Assembly: GCA_002394685.1 (NCBI GenBank)
Contig: DGUP01000032.1
Coordinates: 1-37,845 of the forward strand
Length of the DNA stretch: 37,845 bases
Source: Treponema sp. UBA4307
Lineage (GTDB): Bacteria > Spirochaetota > Spirochaetia > Treponematales > Treponemataceae
Direction: 5' to 3'
The position numbers were made by a program, and so were the translations under genes. Below the pieces are notes generated by a model that made no database searches, was not told the origin of the DNA, and saw only the letters and a program-made list of their open reading frames with translations. Within the stretch, counting starts at the first letter, position 1; each line of letters starts with the position of its first letter. Shown here in pieces: positions 7,847 to 15,880 of the stretch.

Positions 7847-9673
7847 TTAATTTTTTTTGGGAGACTGAATATCCCATTCTACCTGAATGGCCCTGTTTTC
7901 AATTCCAGGAATTCGGAGAAAAGTAAGACAGTCTGCAGTGTGAATAATCAAACCCTTTTTGTGAGAAACATATCCTGTAATCGGGTCTCCCGGCTGAGGC
8001 CTGCAGCACTTGGCAAAAGAAACCACAAAATTTTTGTTTCCTTCAACACGCACTTTTCCAGTATACTGAGACTCCTGACTCTTTTCCCTTCTCTTTTTTC
8101 TCTCTTCCCGGATTTGAGCCGCAACCTGCTTAGAGTGAATTGTATTTGCAAGAATGCTGGCTTCCCTCTTAGCCTCCGCTTCCTTATCAATAAAGGTAGG
8201 ATCATTTTCCACCAGCCAGCTGTGAATTTTTTGCCGGGCCTTTCCAGTGTGAACAGCCTTAAGCTGAGCCTGGGTCGGATGAGCCTGAGGATTTGTAATA
8301 ATCTCAACGATCTGAGTATTTTTCAGTGGAGCCGTAAGCTGAATGATTTTTCCATCAGCCTTTGCACCAACAACTTTTTCTCCAACACCGGAGTGAATGG
8401 CGTAAGCAAAATCAATTGCGTTTGCACCTGCAGGCAGTTCCTTTACATCCCCCTTAGGAGTAAAAACATAAATTGAATCTCCCAGAAGTTCATTCTTTAA
8501 TTCGTTAAAGAAACTTTCATCCGTAAGATGCTCATCCCTTAAAACCCGGAGCTGATTTATAATGCTCAAATCTTCCGCTTTTACAAGATCGTGATTTGTA
8601 CCTTTTTTATAAAGCCAGTGGGAAGCAACCCCGTGTTCTGCAATATTGTGCATCTCCTGTGTACGGATTTGAATTTCAAGAGGCTTTCCTTCACAAATAA
8701 CAGTGGTGTGCAGGGACTGATATCCGTTGGCCTTAGGCATGGCAATGTAATCTTTAAAGCGGCCTTCCATTGGTTTAAAAAGACCATGGACAATTCCAAT
8801 CAGAGTATAACATTCCGCATTTGTCTGACAGATTATTCTCAGTGCCAGCAAATCATAAAGTTCATCCGCAGCCTTATTTCTTTTTCGCATCTTCTGATAG
8901 ATGGAATAAAAATGCTTTGCCCGGCTGCTTATGCTTACAGTGATTCCAACTTTTTCAGTTGCAGTGTAGATTTTTTTTACTGCATTATTCAGATATTCAG
9001 CCCTTTCAGTTTTTTTCTGGGCAACAATTGCTTTTATCTGCTGGAAGGCCTCAGGATTTGAATACTTAAGGCTTAAATCTTCCATTTCACTTTTTAATTC
9101 TGACATACCCAGGCGGCTGGCAAGAGGGCACCAGATATCAATTACTTCTTTAGCAACGGCTCTCTGTGCTTCCGGACTTACGGAATTAAGATTGCGCATA
9201 CGATCCAGACGATCAGCGAGTTTTACAAGAATTACACGGATATCATCTATCATTGCAAAAAGCATTTTTCTGATGGCGTCTGCTTCCTGCATTGAATGAG
9301 AGTTTATTTTAAGGTTTGTAATTTTGGAAGTTCCGTAGCAGATTTTAGCCACATCTTCTCCAAAGTTTTCCTTAATCTGTTCATAAGAGTCCGGATCAAC
9401 TTCAAGAATATTGTGAAAAAGACCGGCAATAACAGCATCTGCTCCAAGACGACTTTCTGCAAGAACACAGGCAACCCTCATAGGATGGAGGTAATATGGT
9501 TTACCGCATTTACGTTTGAGGTCATGAGTTTTTTGTATAAGAAAATCCCAGGCAGCCCTTATTTTTTCTTCGTCCTGATCTTTATAAAAGTCCCCAAAGG
9601 TCAGGAAAAAAGAGTTTAAAAGTACTTCGGGATCTGTTTCTGTTGTATTCGTCTCAAAAGCTGTGTTCTGCAT
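7847..9673 (-). CDS. RelA/SpoT-family (p)ppGpp synthetase, hydrolase site degenerate
   Basis: 608 residues from the ATG at 9673. An in-frame GTG at 9736 would overlap the upstream gene by 47 bp; I prefer 9673 because GGGTGGGGG lies just ahead of it. Order: HD domain, synthetase, TGS domain (DSIYVFTPKGDVKELPAGA) and the CC domain (CCRPQPGDPITGY). The synthetase is intact, with RFKDYIAMPKANGYQSLHT. The HD domain has YYLHP but HN in place of HD, EV in place of ED, and LADRLDR in place of LADRTHN, so hydrolysis of ppGpp is probably lost. The protein ends right after the CC domain and lacks the usual C-terminal ACT domain. It follows the U32 gene by 16 nt and is probably co-transcribed with it. 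Confidence 0.9.
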   Translation of the reverse strand: MQNTAFETNTTETDPEVLLNSFFLTFGDFYKDQDEEKIRAAWDFLIQKTHDLKRKCGKPYYLHPMRVACVLAESRLGADAVIAGLFHNILEVDPDSYEQIKENFGEDVAKICYGTSKITNLKINSHSMQEADAIRKMLFAMIDDIRVILVKLADRLDRMRNLNSVSPEAQRAVAKEVIDIWCPLASRLGMSELKSEMEDLSLKYSNPEAFQQIKAIVAQKKTERAEYLNNAVKKIYTATEKVGITVSISSRAKHFYSIYQKMRKRNKAADELYDLLALRIICQTNAECYTLIGIVHGLFKPMEGRFKDYIAMPKANGYQSLHTTVICEGKPLEIQIRTQEMHNIAEHGVASHWLYKKGTNHDLVKAEDLSIINQLRVLRDEHLTDESFFNELKNELLGDSIYVFTPKGDVKELPAGANAIDFAYAIHSGVGEKVVGAKADGKIIQLTAPLKNTQIVEIITNPQAHPTQAQLKAVHTGKARQKIHSWLVENDPTFIDKEAEAKREASILANTIHSKQVAAQIREERKKRREKSQESQYTGKVRVEGNKNFVVSFAKCCRPQPGDPITGYVSHKKGLIIHTADCLTFLRIPGIENRAIQVEWDIQSPKKN

Positions 9674-9689
9674 AGGCGTCCCCCACCCA

Positions 9690-11159
9690 TTATCTGCCAG
9701 TATCCCTGAACTGTCCTTCAACATATTCCGGATCACGGCAACGTAAAAGAGCCCCGTCGATTACCGGCAGATCTGTATATATTACACAGGGATGTCCGTC
9801 ACAAACCCAGTTGTAGACTTCTCCACTTTCAGGATTAATCAGAACAAAATGTTCCCTGGTAACTTTTTGAGCAACTGTATCCGGAGTAACAAGTTCCAGT
9901 TCGCTCTCTTTGTTAATCATATTCATTGCCTTAAGAGGATACATCTTAAAGCCCGGTATTTTCTCTGCATAAGGAAGATACTTGTCCGGCATATTCTTTA
10001 CCCTTAAATCGTAAGCGGCCTGCGCCTGTGGAACAAGGGCATCGTATTCAGCCTTTCTTTTTGCAGCACTTTCAGAAGCTTTTGCAAGGATTGACTCTTC
10101 TTCCTGAGCAGAAAGCTGCTTTCCCAGTTCGGCACTTAGTTCGTATGGAGAATCTGAAGCACCGCTGGCAGTTTCATCAGCCTTTGCCTTATCAAAATAG
10201 AAAGCAGTTGTAAAAGGACGATGGCTTACCTTGTAAAGTTCATCGATGAAAGGCTTTGCTTCTTCAGCAGAAATTTTTTCTTCCAGGGAATCAATTGCTT
10301 TTCTGTAAGCCCTGGTAATCATGGCAACATAGTAGATGCTCTTCATGCGGCCTTCAATTTTAAGGGAATCCACTCCAGCCTTTTTAAATTCTGCAAGATA
10401 ATCAATCATACAAAGATCTTTACTTGAAAGAATGGCAGTAAAATTGTCCCCTTCATAAACAGGGAAAAGTTCATCCGGTCTTTTATATTCTTTCAGGGAA
10501 AGAGCACCTGACTGAGCAAGTTTTTTCGGATCCTTCAGAATATCAGGATCTGCAAGCAGGTCATAATCCCAGCGGCAGGTATGAGAACAAAAACCACTCT
10601 GAGCAGAACGTCCATTCAGATAAGCACTCATCAAACATCTGCCGGAATAGGCAATACACATTGCTCCGTGAACAAAACATTCAATTTCCATGTCAGGAAC
10701 AGCCTGCTTGATTTCAGAGATTTCTGCCAGACTGGCTTCCCGGCCCATTACAACTCTTTTAAAGCCCAGACTTTTGTACATTTTAACAGCTTCCCTGTTA
10801 ATGCAGCTGGCCTGAGTTGAAAGATGAAGTTCTGCATCCGGAAAATGCTTCTGCAGAATAGGAACAATTCCCAGATCCTGAACAATAAAAGCGTCAATCG
10901 GATACTGCTTAAAATAGTCGATTTCAGAAAGAAGACGGTCAATTTCTTCATTGTGGAAGGAAATATTCAATGCGCAGTGCAGACGTCTTCCGGGAAAATT
11001 TTTCTTAAGCTCCAGAACCTTTTTATATTCATCTTCATAGAAATTATCAGCTTTAATACGAAGTGAAAAATTCTTTAAACCTATGTATGCGGCATCTGCT
11101 CCATATGTATAGCAGTACCTTAATTTGTCAACATTTCCAGCGGGTGCAAGGAGTTCCAT
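9690..11159 (-). CDS. U32 peptidase-family protein (TrhP/YegQ-like tRNA hydroxylase family)
   Basis: 489 residues. It opens with MELLAPAGNVDKLRYC and GADAAYIGLKNFSLR, the hallmark of U32 proteins. The family signature ECFVHGAMCIAYSGRCLMS contains Cys168 and Cys175; with Cys191 and a later Cys near 250 these resemble the four cysteines that bind an iron-sulfur cluster in U32 members. Characterised members (TrhP, RlhA, UbiU/UbiV) hydroxylate RNA bases or ubiquinone precursors rather than cleave proteins. By length it is closest to TrhP, which makes 5-hydroxyuridine at tRNA position 34, but I cannot separate the subfamilies without an alignment. AAAGGAAT precedes the ATG. Upstream partner of the Rel gene. 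Confidence 0.88.
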   Translation of the reverse strand: MELLAPAGNVDKLRYCYTYGADAAYIGLKNFSLRIKADNFYEDEYKKVLELKKNFPGRRLHCALNISFHNEEIDRLLSEIDYFKQYPIDAFIVQDLGIVPILQKHFPDAELHLSTQASCINREAVKMYKSLGFKRVVMGREASLAEISEIKQAVPDMEIECFVHGAMCIAYSGRCLMSAYLNGRSAQSGFCSHTCRWDYDLLADPDILKDPKKLAQSGALSLKEYKRPDELFPVYEGDNFTAILSSKDLCMIDYLAEFKKAGVDSLKIEGRMKSIYYVAMITRAYRKAIDSLEEKISAEEAKPFIDELYKVSHRPFTTAFYFDKAKADETASGASDSPYELSAELGKQLSAQEEESILAKASESAAKRKAEYDALVPQAQAAYDLRVKNMPDKYLPYAEKIPGFKMYPLKAMNMINKESELELVTPDTVAQKVTREHFVLINPESGEVYNWVCDGHPCVIYTDLPVIDGALLRCRDPEYVEGQFRDTGR

Positions 11160-11209
11160 AATCTATTCCTTTTGGTTTGATTACAATTCCTCAAGCCAGA
11201 TCGCAGTGA

Positions 11210-12235
11210 TTACTCCTGAGGAATATCGTTAATCTTTAATTGTTTTTCTCTCTCAGCCAGTTCTTCTTCAGAAAGGCCCTTTCTTTGACTAATAAACTTT
11301 CCTAACTTTTCAATTGCCAGGTGCGACTGAGGCAAATACTCATCTGCAACCTGGAACATATACATCATTTTTGGCCACAAATCCAGGATAAAAGGAACAT
11401 CAGCCGCTTTCATAAGCTTTTCAAATTCCTTAACCTGTTTTACAAGGATTTCCTTTTCTCCCATTTGAACATAAACAGGAGGAAAGCCCCTGAACTTTTC
11501 AGCTTCTGCCTTAAGGGGCGAAACCAGAGGATTCTTAATATTCATGGCGTAGGTGTATAAATCTACGGCACGATGCAGATCCTCTCCTGCCAGAACTTCA
11601 TCATGGACTTTTTTACCGGCAATCAGTTCGTTATCAGAACTTAAATCCAGCCATGGTGAAAGAAGAATCAGGCTCTTTGCAATTGCCCTGTACTTTTCAG
11701 CAAGATTCAAAAGACAGGCAATGGCAATACTGGCACCACTGGTATCTGCCGCAAGAATTATCTGGGCATGACTGTCAGCATCTTCCTTATCCAGCTTAAA
11801 ACTGAAATTGTTTTTCTCCAGCTGAAGGGCAACTTCTTCTTCAGAATAAACCATTCTGAAAACATTCTGAACATCTTCAATTGATGCAGGAAAAGGATAA
11901 GTTGGAGCCAGACGGAATTCAGGAACCACAACCCGGCATGAAGAAGCGTGGGCCAGTGAAGCACAGAAGTTTCTGTAACTGTCCCGGGATCCACCAACAA
12001 AAGAACCGCCGTGTACGTAAATTATAATCCGTCTTGAAGAATAGATTTCCGGAACAAGCAAATCGCACTTAACATTTCCATAAACCTTTTCCTGACATTC
12101 CACATGATTTGGAAGAAAAAGGGTATTATAAGTACTTTCAAGTTCAGACCTGTAAGTTTCCAGATCAGACTTTGGTTTTAAAATCAATTTTTGAATTTTA
12201 TTTATTGCTGCCTTTCTATCTACAATTTCACTCAT
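11210..12235 (-). CDS. HSL-type alpha/beta hydrolase fold protein, catalytic residues apparently lost
   Basis: 341 residues. The fold is clear: IIYVHGGSFVGGSRDSY with the oxyanion HGG (75-77), VVVPEFRLAPTYPFPASIED, LILLSPWLDLS and the C-terminal WPKMMYMFQ. In active hormone-sensitive-lipase-type enzymes the nucleophile motif is GDSAGG; here it reads ADTSGA (163-168), so Ser becomes Thr165. The Asp expected in the GxDEVL-like stretch reads GEKEIL (Lys261), and the His of WPGMPHVFQ is Tyr292. All three triad positions therefore look substituted. It may be a pseudoenzyme or use other residues. No Shine-Dalgarno precedes the ATG; its -10 box ends 7 nt upstream. Divergent from metA. Confidence 0.85.
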   Translation of the reverse strand: MSEIVDRKAAINKIQKLILKPKSDLETYRSELESTYNTLFLPNHVECQEKVYGNVKCDLLVPEIYSSRRIIIYVHGGSFVGGSRDSYRNFCASLAHASSCRVVVPEFRLAPTYPFPASIEDVQNVFRMVYSEEEVALQLEKNNFSFKLDKEDADSHAQIILAADTSGASIAIACLLNLAEKYRAIAKSLILLSPWLDLSSDNELIAGKKVHDEVLAGEDLHRAVDLYTYAMNIKNPLVSPLKAEAEKFRGFPPVYVQMGEKEILVKQVKEFEKLMKAADVPFILDLWPKMMYMFQVADEYLPQSHLAIEKLGKFISQRKGLSEEELAEREKQLKINDIPQE

Positions 12236-12242
12236 GCAAAAC

Positions 12243-12275
12243 AGTATAGCAAATAAACATCTGTTTTGCTATAAT
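12243..12275. promoter_or_regulatory. Symmetric divergent promoter between the hydrolase gene and metA
   Basis: A palindrome TATAGCAAA (12245-12253) / TTTGCTATA (12265-12273) with an 11-bp spacer. On each strand it supplies TAGCAA-N17-TATA(A/C)T: for metA 12247-12252 and 12270-12275, for the hydrolase 12271-12266 and 12248-12243. Each -10 box ends 7-8 nt before the respective ATG. Whether this is only a promoter or also an operator is unknown. Confidence 0.55.
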
Positions 12276-12283
12276 CCTTTTGT

Positions 12284-13207
12284 ATGCCAATTAAGATTGA
12301 TTCAGATTTACCAGCAAAAAGTACTCTCGAAAAAGAAAACATCTTTGTTATGACGGAAGAAAGAGCCTTAACTCAGGAAATCCGTCCTCTAAAAATAGCA
12401 ATTGTAAATCTCATGCCTACAAAGGAAGTAACGGAAACCCAGCTGCTCAGACTGCTTTCCAATACCCCTCTGCAGATTGAAATTTCTCTGGTAAGAATGA
12501 AGGGGCATATCTCTAAAAATACATCCGAAGAACATCTGGACCGCTTTTACATCAGTTCAGAAGAAGTTTTCAAAAACAAGTACGATGGAATGATTATTAC
12601 TGGTGCGCCGGTAGAACAGCTGCCCTTTGAACAGGTTGACTACTGGGACGAACTTTGCAAAATCATGGATTACGCAAAAAAGCATGTTCACTGCACCCTT
12701 TACATCTGCTGGGGAGCAATGGCAGGCCTTTATCATCTCCACGGAATTAATAAAAATATTGTAGAAAAAAAGTTTTCAGGAATTTACAAATCTCACAGAC
12801 TGGACAATTACGATCCACTTACAAGAGGATTTGATGATTATTTCCCGGTTCCTACAAGCCGCTACACCACAATTCTCTCTGCTGACGTTATGAAAAATCC
12901 GGATTTGATACTTCTTGCAGACAACAAGGAAACTGGTGTAACAATCGCTAAATCTAAAGACAACAGATCTATTTTTATGACCGGCCATCTGGAATACGAT
13001 TCAGACACTCTGGCAAAAGAATACTACAGGGATTTAAATAAGGGAATTAATCCTGAAATACCCGGAAACTATTTTGAAGATGATGATCCGGAAAAAGGTG
13101 CCTATTCAACCTGGCGCAGTTCAGCCCATCTCTTTTATTCAAACTGGCTGAATTATTACGTTTACCAGACAACCCCTTACGCTCTGGATGATATTGAAAA
13201 GGAATAA
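12284..13207 (+). CDS. metA: Homoserine O-acetyltransferase (MetA family)
   Basis: 307 residues. It acylates homoserine as the first committed step to methionine. Glu111 (in ITGAPVEQLPFEQVDYW) is the residue reported to select acetyl-CoA; succinyl-CoA enzymes such as that of E. coli have Gly there. The catalytic Cys142 (LYICWGAMAGLYHLHG) and the His235/Glu237 pair (MTGHLEYDSD) fall at the family's standard positions. It begins without a Shine-Dalgarno, 8 nt after TATAAT. No other methionine gene is adjacent. Its stop is 4 nt from the convergent methyltransferase gene. Confidence 0.95.
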   Translation: MPIKIDSDLPAKSTLEKENIFVMTEERALTQEIRPLKIAIVNLMPTKEVTETQLLRLLSNTPLQIEISLVRMKGHISKNTSEEHLDRFYISSEEVFKNKYDGMIITGAPVEQLPFEQVDYWDELCKIMDYAKKHVHCTLYICWGAMAGLYHLHGINKNIVEKKFSGIYKSHRLDNYDPLTRGFDDYFPVPTSRYTTILSADVMKNPDLILLADNKETGVTIAKSKDNRSIFMTGHLEYDSDTLAKEYYRDLNKGINPEIPGNYFEDDDPEKGAYSTWRSSAHLFYSNWLNYYVYQTTPYALDDIEKE

Positions 13208-13211
13208 AGAT

Positions 13212-14192
13212 TTATTTTCCCACGTGAATCCAGGTCAGTTCGTGCTTGTTGTAATTCAAATGAACAACCTTACTGTCCGGGATTGAAGCGAATTCTTCCA
13301 CAAGTTTCCAGTCAACACGGCCCTGCATCTTTATGGTACAAATCATCTTTTTTGTTTTACCGCTTTCAAGCCATTTTCTGCACCATTCAAGAAGTCTCTC
13401 CGGATAGCAGATTACATCGGAAAAGACCCAGTCGCAGTCCCCGATTTCTTCAGGAGTTAAAGTAAAAGCGTCATGGGCAAGGAATTCCACCTGAGGATTG
13501 TTCATCAGGGAATCTGCAAGAGGCGCTCTGTCTACTGCAAAAACTTTTGAGCCTAATCCCACAAGAACCCAGGTCCAGCCTCCAGGACAAGCCCCCGCTT
13601 CAAAACACCTGCTATTTTCATCCGGGAAAGGTACATTAAAATAGTGATGAGCCAGAGCCAGACTCTCCTGAATTTTCAAATAAGCCCGGCTTGGAGGATT
13701 TTCGTGATCTTCATTAAAAGTGATGTTTCCAGCCGGCAGGGAAGACAAAGTCTCTGGAGAAAAAAGCATTGTGTGTTCGTCAATCAAAGTGTATATACCG
13801 ATTGGACTTTCAGGAAATTCAAAAGGAAAATTTCTGTTTTTAAGATTTACATAAGGAAGTTTTTCCTGAAGCAGCTGACCTCTTCTGAAACAAGTGTAAA
13901 AATATGGGGCCCAGGAACGCTGAATCTTTTTCAGTTCGCCGGCTCCTTCCCCAATTGATTCAAATGTAAGAATGGAAGGTTCTACAAAAGTTGCCTTAGC
14001 CCAGTAAGGATTTGTCTTCTGAGGATTTTCTCTGTCCAGTTCGTAGTCTTCAAAATAAATCAGGTCGCCGTAAGTTTTATATTTTTTGCCGGTAAATGAA
14101 AATCTGTCCTGAAGTTCTGCAAGAAGAAGATTGGTCATTTCAGGGTAAGCTAAAAAAACAGTTCCCTTAAGTCTGGTAATTTTTGCAGTCAT
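13212..14192 (-). CDS. RlmM-like FtsJ-fold 2'-O-ribose methyltransferase
   Basis: 326 residues. The C-terminal half is a Rossmann methyltransferase: CFEAGACPGGWTWVLVGLG (SAM loop, from residue 196), KVFAVDRAPLADS, DWVFSDVICYPERLLEW and ICTIKMQGRVDWKLVEEF. The stretch SRAYLKIQESLALAH just ahead matches the SRSTLKLEEA-type element of RlmM, which methylates C2498 of 23S rRNA. Candidate catalytic residues are Lys173, Asp259, Lys288 and a Glu in NKHELTW. The N-terminal part may be a THUMP-like RNA-binding region. It begins 11 nt after the PilZ gene and is probably co-transcribed with it. Confidence 0.8.
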   Translation of the reverse strand: MTAKITRLKGTVFLAYPEMTNLLLAELQDRFSFTGKKYKTYGDLIYFEDYELDRENPQKTNPYWAKATFVEPSILTFESIGEGAGELKKIQRSWAPYFYTCFRRGQLLQEKLPYVNLKNRNFPFEFPESPIGIYTLIDEHTMLFSPETLSSLPAGNITFNEDHENPPSRAYLKIQESLALAHHYFNVPFPDENSRCFEAGACPGGWTWVLVGLGSKVFAVDRAPLADSLMNNPQVEFLAHDAFTLTPEEIGDCDWVFSDVICYPERLLEWCRKWLESGKTKKMICTIKMQGRVDWKLVEEFASIPDSKVVHLNYNKHELTWIHVGK

Positions 14193-14203
14193 TGATAAAG
14201 CCC

Positions 14204-14593
14204 TTATTTTACAAAAACAACATCCTGGTCTTTAAGCAGAGATTCTACTTCCAGTTCTTCAGAAGCCTCTGCCTTTAAGGTCTGAATATAACTGTTCAGT
14301 TCAGGAGTTGTAGGACTGTTTAAAATTTCAAAACCTATTTCCGTAATATTGTCTGTTACTTTATACCACTGAGGATGGCACAGCAGTTCCATTTTAAAAG
14401 AAGGTACCCTGCGTGAAAACAGAACACTGAGGACATAGTCGTTTTCCATGTTGATTGTTACAGGAACAGAAAAGTGTACCTTGCATCCGGACTGACTTAT
14501 ATCGTCCAGAATACCCGAGATTGCACAAATTTCTTTAGCATTTACTTTGCCAGGTTCTACAAAACGCTCTTCTCTTCTCTTTTCGCTTTTCAT
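14204..14593 (-). CDS. PilZ domain protein, probable cyclic-di-GMP receptor
   Basis: 129 residues, a single PilZ domain. The two binding motifs are visible: the arginine-rich RREER near residue 5 and the DDISQSGCKV loop (D/NxSxxG) near residue 30. Downstream strands include DYVLSVLFSRR and ITEIGFEIL. PilZ proteins bind cyclic-di-GMP and alter motility, exopolysaccharide or other outputs; the target here is unknown. It precedes the RlmM-like gene by 11 nt. A palindrome lies in its upstream region. Confidence 0.85.
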   Translation of the reverse strand: MKSEKRREERFVEPGKVNAKEICAISGILDDISQSGCKVHFSVPVTINMENDYVLSVLFSRRVPSFKMELLCHPQWYKVTDNITEIGFEILNSPTTPELNSYIQTLKAEASEELEVESLLKDQDVVFVK

Positions 14594-14618
14594 CGTATCT
14601 TTAATTATGGGCTTTTTT

Positions 14619-14638
14619 TTACCTTTAGGTCAAGGTAA
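14619..14638. promoter_or_regulatory. Palindrome upstream of the PilZ gene, possible operator
   Basis: TTACCTT-N6-AAGGTAA, 7-bp arms, 26 nt upstream of the PilZ start codon. In the direction leaving rfbD it is followed by A rather than T, so it is not a terminator for rfbD. Confidence 0.3.
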
Positions 14639-14670
14639 CCTTATATAATCTTAAGTTATATCCTTTTCTT

Positions 14671-15567
14671 TCATGAAAGATTAAAACTGTCACTGAAAAC
14701 GAAATTTGCAAGGGAAATTCTCCAGTCAGGAAGTTCCATATTCAAGGCAATGGATATTTTATCTTTATTTAGTACGGAATAAGCAGGTCTTTTTGCTTTA
14801 GTTTCAAAATCCGCCGAAAGACATTTGTTTATAATACAGGGTGAATGGATTTTTCCACACTCTTTTCCAAGAGAGTATATTTCTTTTGCAAAGTCATACC
14901 AGCTGCACTCCCCGCCATCAGTATAATGATAAATTCCGTAGGAAGGTGATTTGCCTCCGTTTCTGCCATTTGCTTCAATCAATTTAATTATTGCAAAGGC
15001 TAAATCTACAGCGGATGTTGGGGTTCCTTTTTGATCGTCCACCACTTTGATTTCATCTTTTGCATTCATGAGCCTTATCATTTTATAGACAAAGTTTTCC
15101 CCCTGAAAACCATAGAGCCAGGCAGTGCGGATGATATAGTATTCTTTCAGATGATTTGAAACTTCAGCTTCAGAGAGAGCCTTTGTTTTTCCATAAACAT
15201 TCAGGGGGCCGGTGGATTCAAATTCTTTATAGGGAGCAGAAGATAATCCGTCAAAAACATAATCCGTGGAAATATGAATGAGTTTTGCTCCTGTTTCCTG
15301 GCAAAGTTTTACAATACTGGAAGTTCCTGCCACATTTAAACTGAATGCCATTTCTTCATTTTCTTCAGCTTCTTCCACATTAGTAAAGGCGGCACAATTT
15401 ATAATCCATTCAGGAGGCTCATCCATTTCTGCAGCAAAATTTTTCAGAGCCTGATAGTTTCTGATATCTACATCTTTATCACTGCCAGTCCATTTTAATC
15501 CGGCCATGGAAAGCTGAAGTCCAAGTTCACTGCCCAGCTGTCCTTTACTGCCAATCAACCAAATCAT
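14671..15567 (-). CDS. rfbD: dTDP-4-dehydrorhamnose reductase
   Basis: About 298 residues. An NADPH-dependent short-chain-type reductase that makes dTDP-L-rhamnose from its 4-keto precursor. Seen: the nucleotide-binding MIWLIGSKGQLGSELG at the very N-terminus, AAFTNVEEAEENEEMAFSLN, HISTDYVFDG, the active-site YGKTKALSE (YxxxK), and TAWLYGFQGENFV. I chose the ATG at 15567 because RfbD proteins begin directly at this glycine motif and GGGAG lies 8 nt upstream; an ATG at 15582 would add five residues. rfbA, B and C are not in the window, so the pathway is completed elsewhere. Confidence 0.9.
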   Translation of the reverse strand: MIWLIGSKGQLGSELGLQLSMAGLKWTGSDKDVDIRNYQALKNFAAEMDEPPEWIINCAAFTNVEEAEENEEMAFSLNVAGTSSIVKLCQETGAKLIHISTDYVFDGLSSAPYKEFESTGPLNVYGKTKALSEAEVSNHLKEYYIIRTAWLYGFQGENFVYKMIRLMNAKDEIKVVDDQKGTPTSAVDLAFAIIKLIEANGRNGGKSPSYGIYHYTDGGECSWYDFAKEIYSLGKECGKIHSPCIINKCLSADFETKAKRPAYSVLNKDKISIALNMELPDWRISLANFVFSDSFNLS

Positions 15568-15590
15568 TTTTTTTTCTCCCATTTTTTCTT

Positions 15591-15596
15591 ATTATA
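15591..15596 (-). promoter_or_regulatory. -10 box of rfbD
   Basis: TATAAT on the minus strand, 8 nt before the ATG at 15582 and 23 nt before the preferred ATG at 15567. No convincing -35 box. The mRNA would have a leader of at most about 17 nt. Confidence 0.45.
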
Positions 15597-15697
15597 CCAT
15601 ATTCCCCGGAAAAAGCCTCATTACAGATTCACTTCACAATTTCTGTTTTTAAAGCAGGAATTTATTGACGGAAGTAAATAAGTCGTGTAATTTGGAA

Positions 15698-15786
15698 CAA
15701 GAGGACGCTAAGTAATTAGCGACTGCCTCCGTTGAACAATAATATGTCCGCCGAAAGTTTGTCTCGCTTTAGGGCGGACTTTTTTT
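15698..15786 (+). ncRNA. Candidate antitoxin small RNA, unit 1
   Basis: Promoter TTGACG (15665-15670), 15-bp spacer, TGTAAT (15686-15691), giving a start near 15698. The RNA begins with hairpin CGCTAA-GUAA-UUAGCG, then a free GCCUCC (15725-15730) complementary to the toxin ribosome binding site, then terminator GTCCGCC (15746-15752) / GGCGGAC (15773-15779) plus seven T. It converges on the toxin gene, and its 3' part is antisense to the toxin mRNA 3' end. No ORF inside. Start site inferred. Confidence 0.7.
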
Positions 15787-15799
15787 CTGTTCCCTTTTT

Positions 15800-15880
15800 T
15801 TATTTAATTAACAAAGAGAGCAGGTCTATTAAGAGTTCGATAATTGCAATGCAAAGCATCACTTTTTCGTACTTTGACAT
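15800..15880 (-). CDS. Holin-like type I toxin peptide, unit 1
   Basis: 26 residues beginning MSKYEKVMLCIAIIELLIDL and ending SLLIK: short charged N-terminus, one membrane helix, terminal Lys. The YExxxLxIxxxxxLI pattern resembles the Hol_Tox family of membrane toxins known mainly from Firmicutes; this is by eye, not by search. GGAGG lies 6 nt before the ATG. A likely promoter is TTGTAA (15963-15968)-N17-TATATG (15940-15945). The leader can pair GCCTCC (15909-15914) with the Shine-Dalgarno, hiding it. Confidence 0.72.
   Translation of the reverse strand: MSKYEKVMLCIAIIELLIDLLSLLIK

Noticed and set aside
7847..7870. Frameshift in the A-run at the 3' end of rel hiding an ACT domain
   Set aside because: Reading on in the alternative frame gives a short Lys/Leu-rich run with no ACT-like sequence.
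11186..11224. Terminator between the hydrolase and U32 genes
   Set aside because: ATTCCTCA/TGAGGAAT forms an 8-bp inverted repeat across the hydrolase stop codon, but no U-run follows in the direction of transcription.
15665..15786. Riboswitch or T-box in the array units
   Set aside because: The structured RNA ends in a terminator with no gene downstream on the same strand; the only ORF is convergent.
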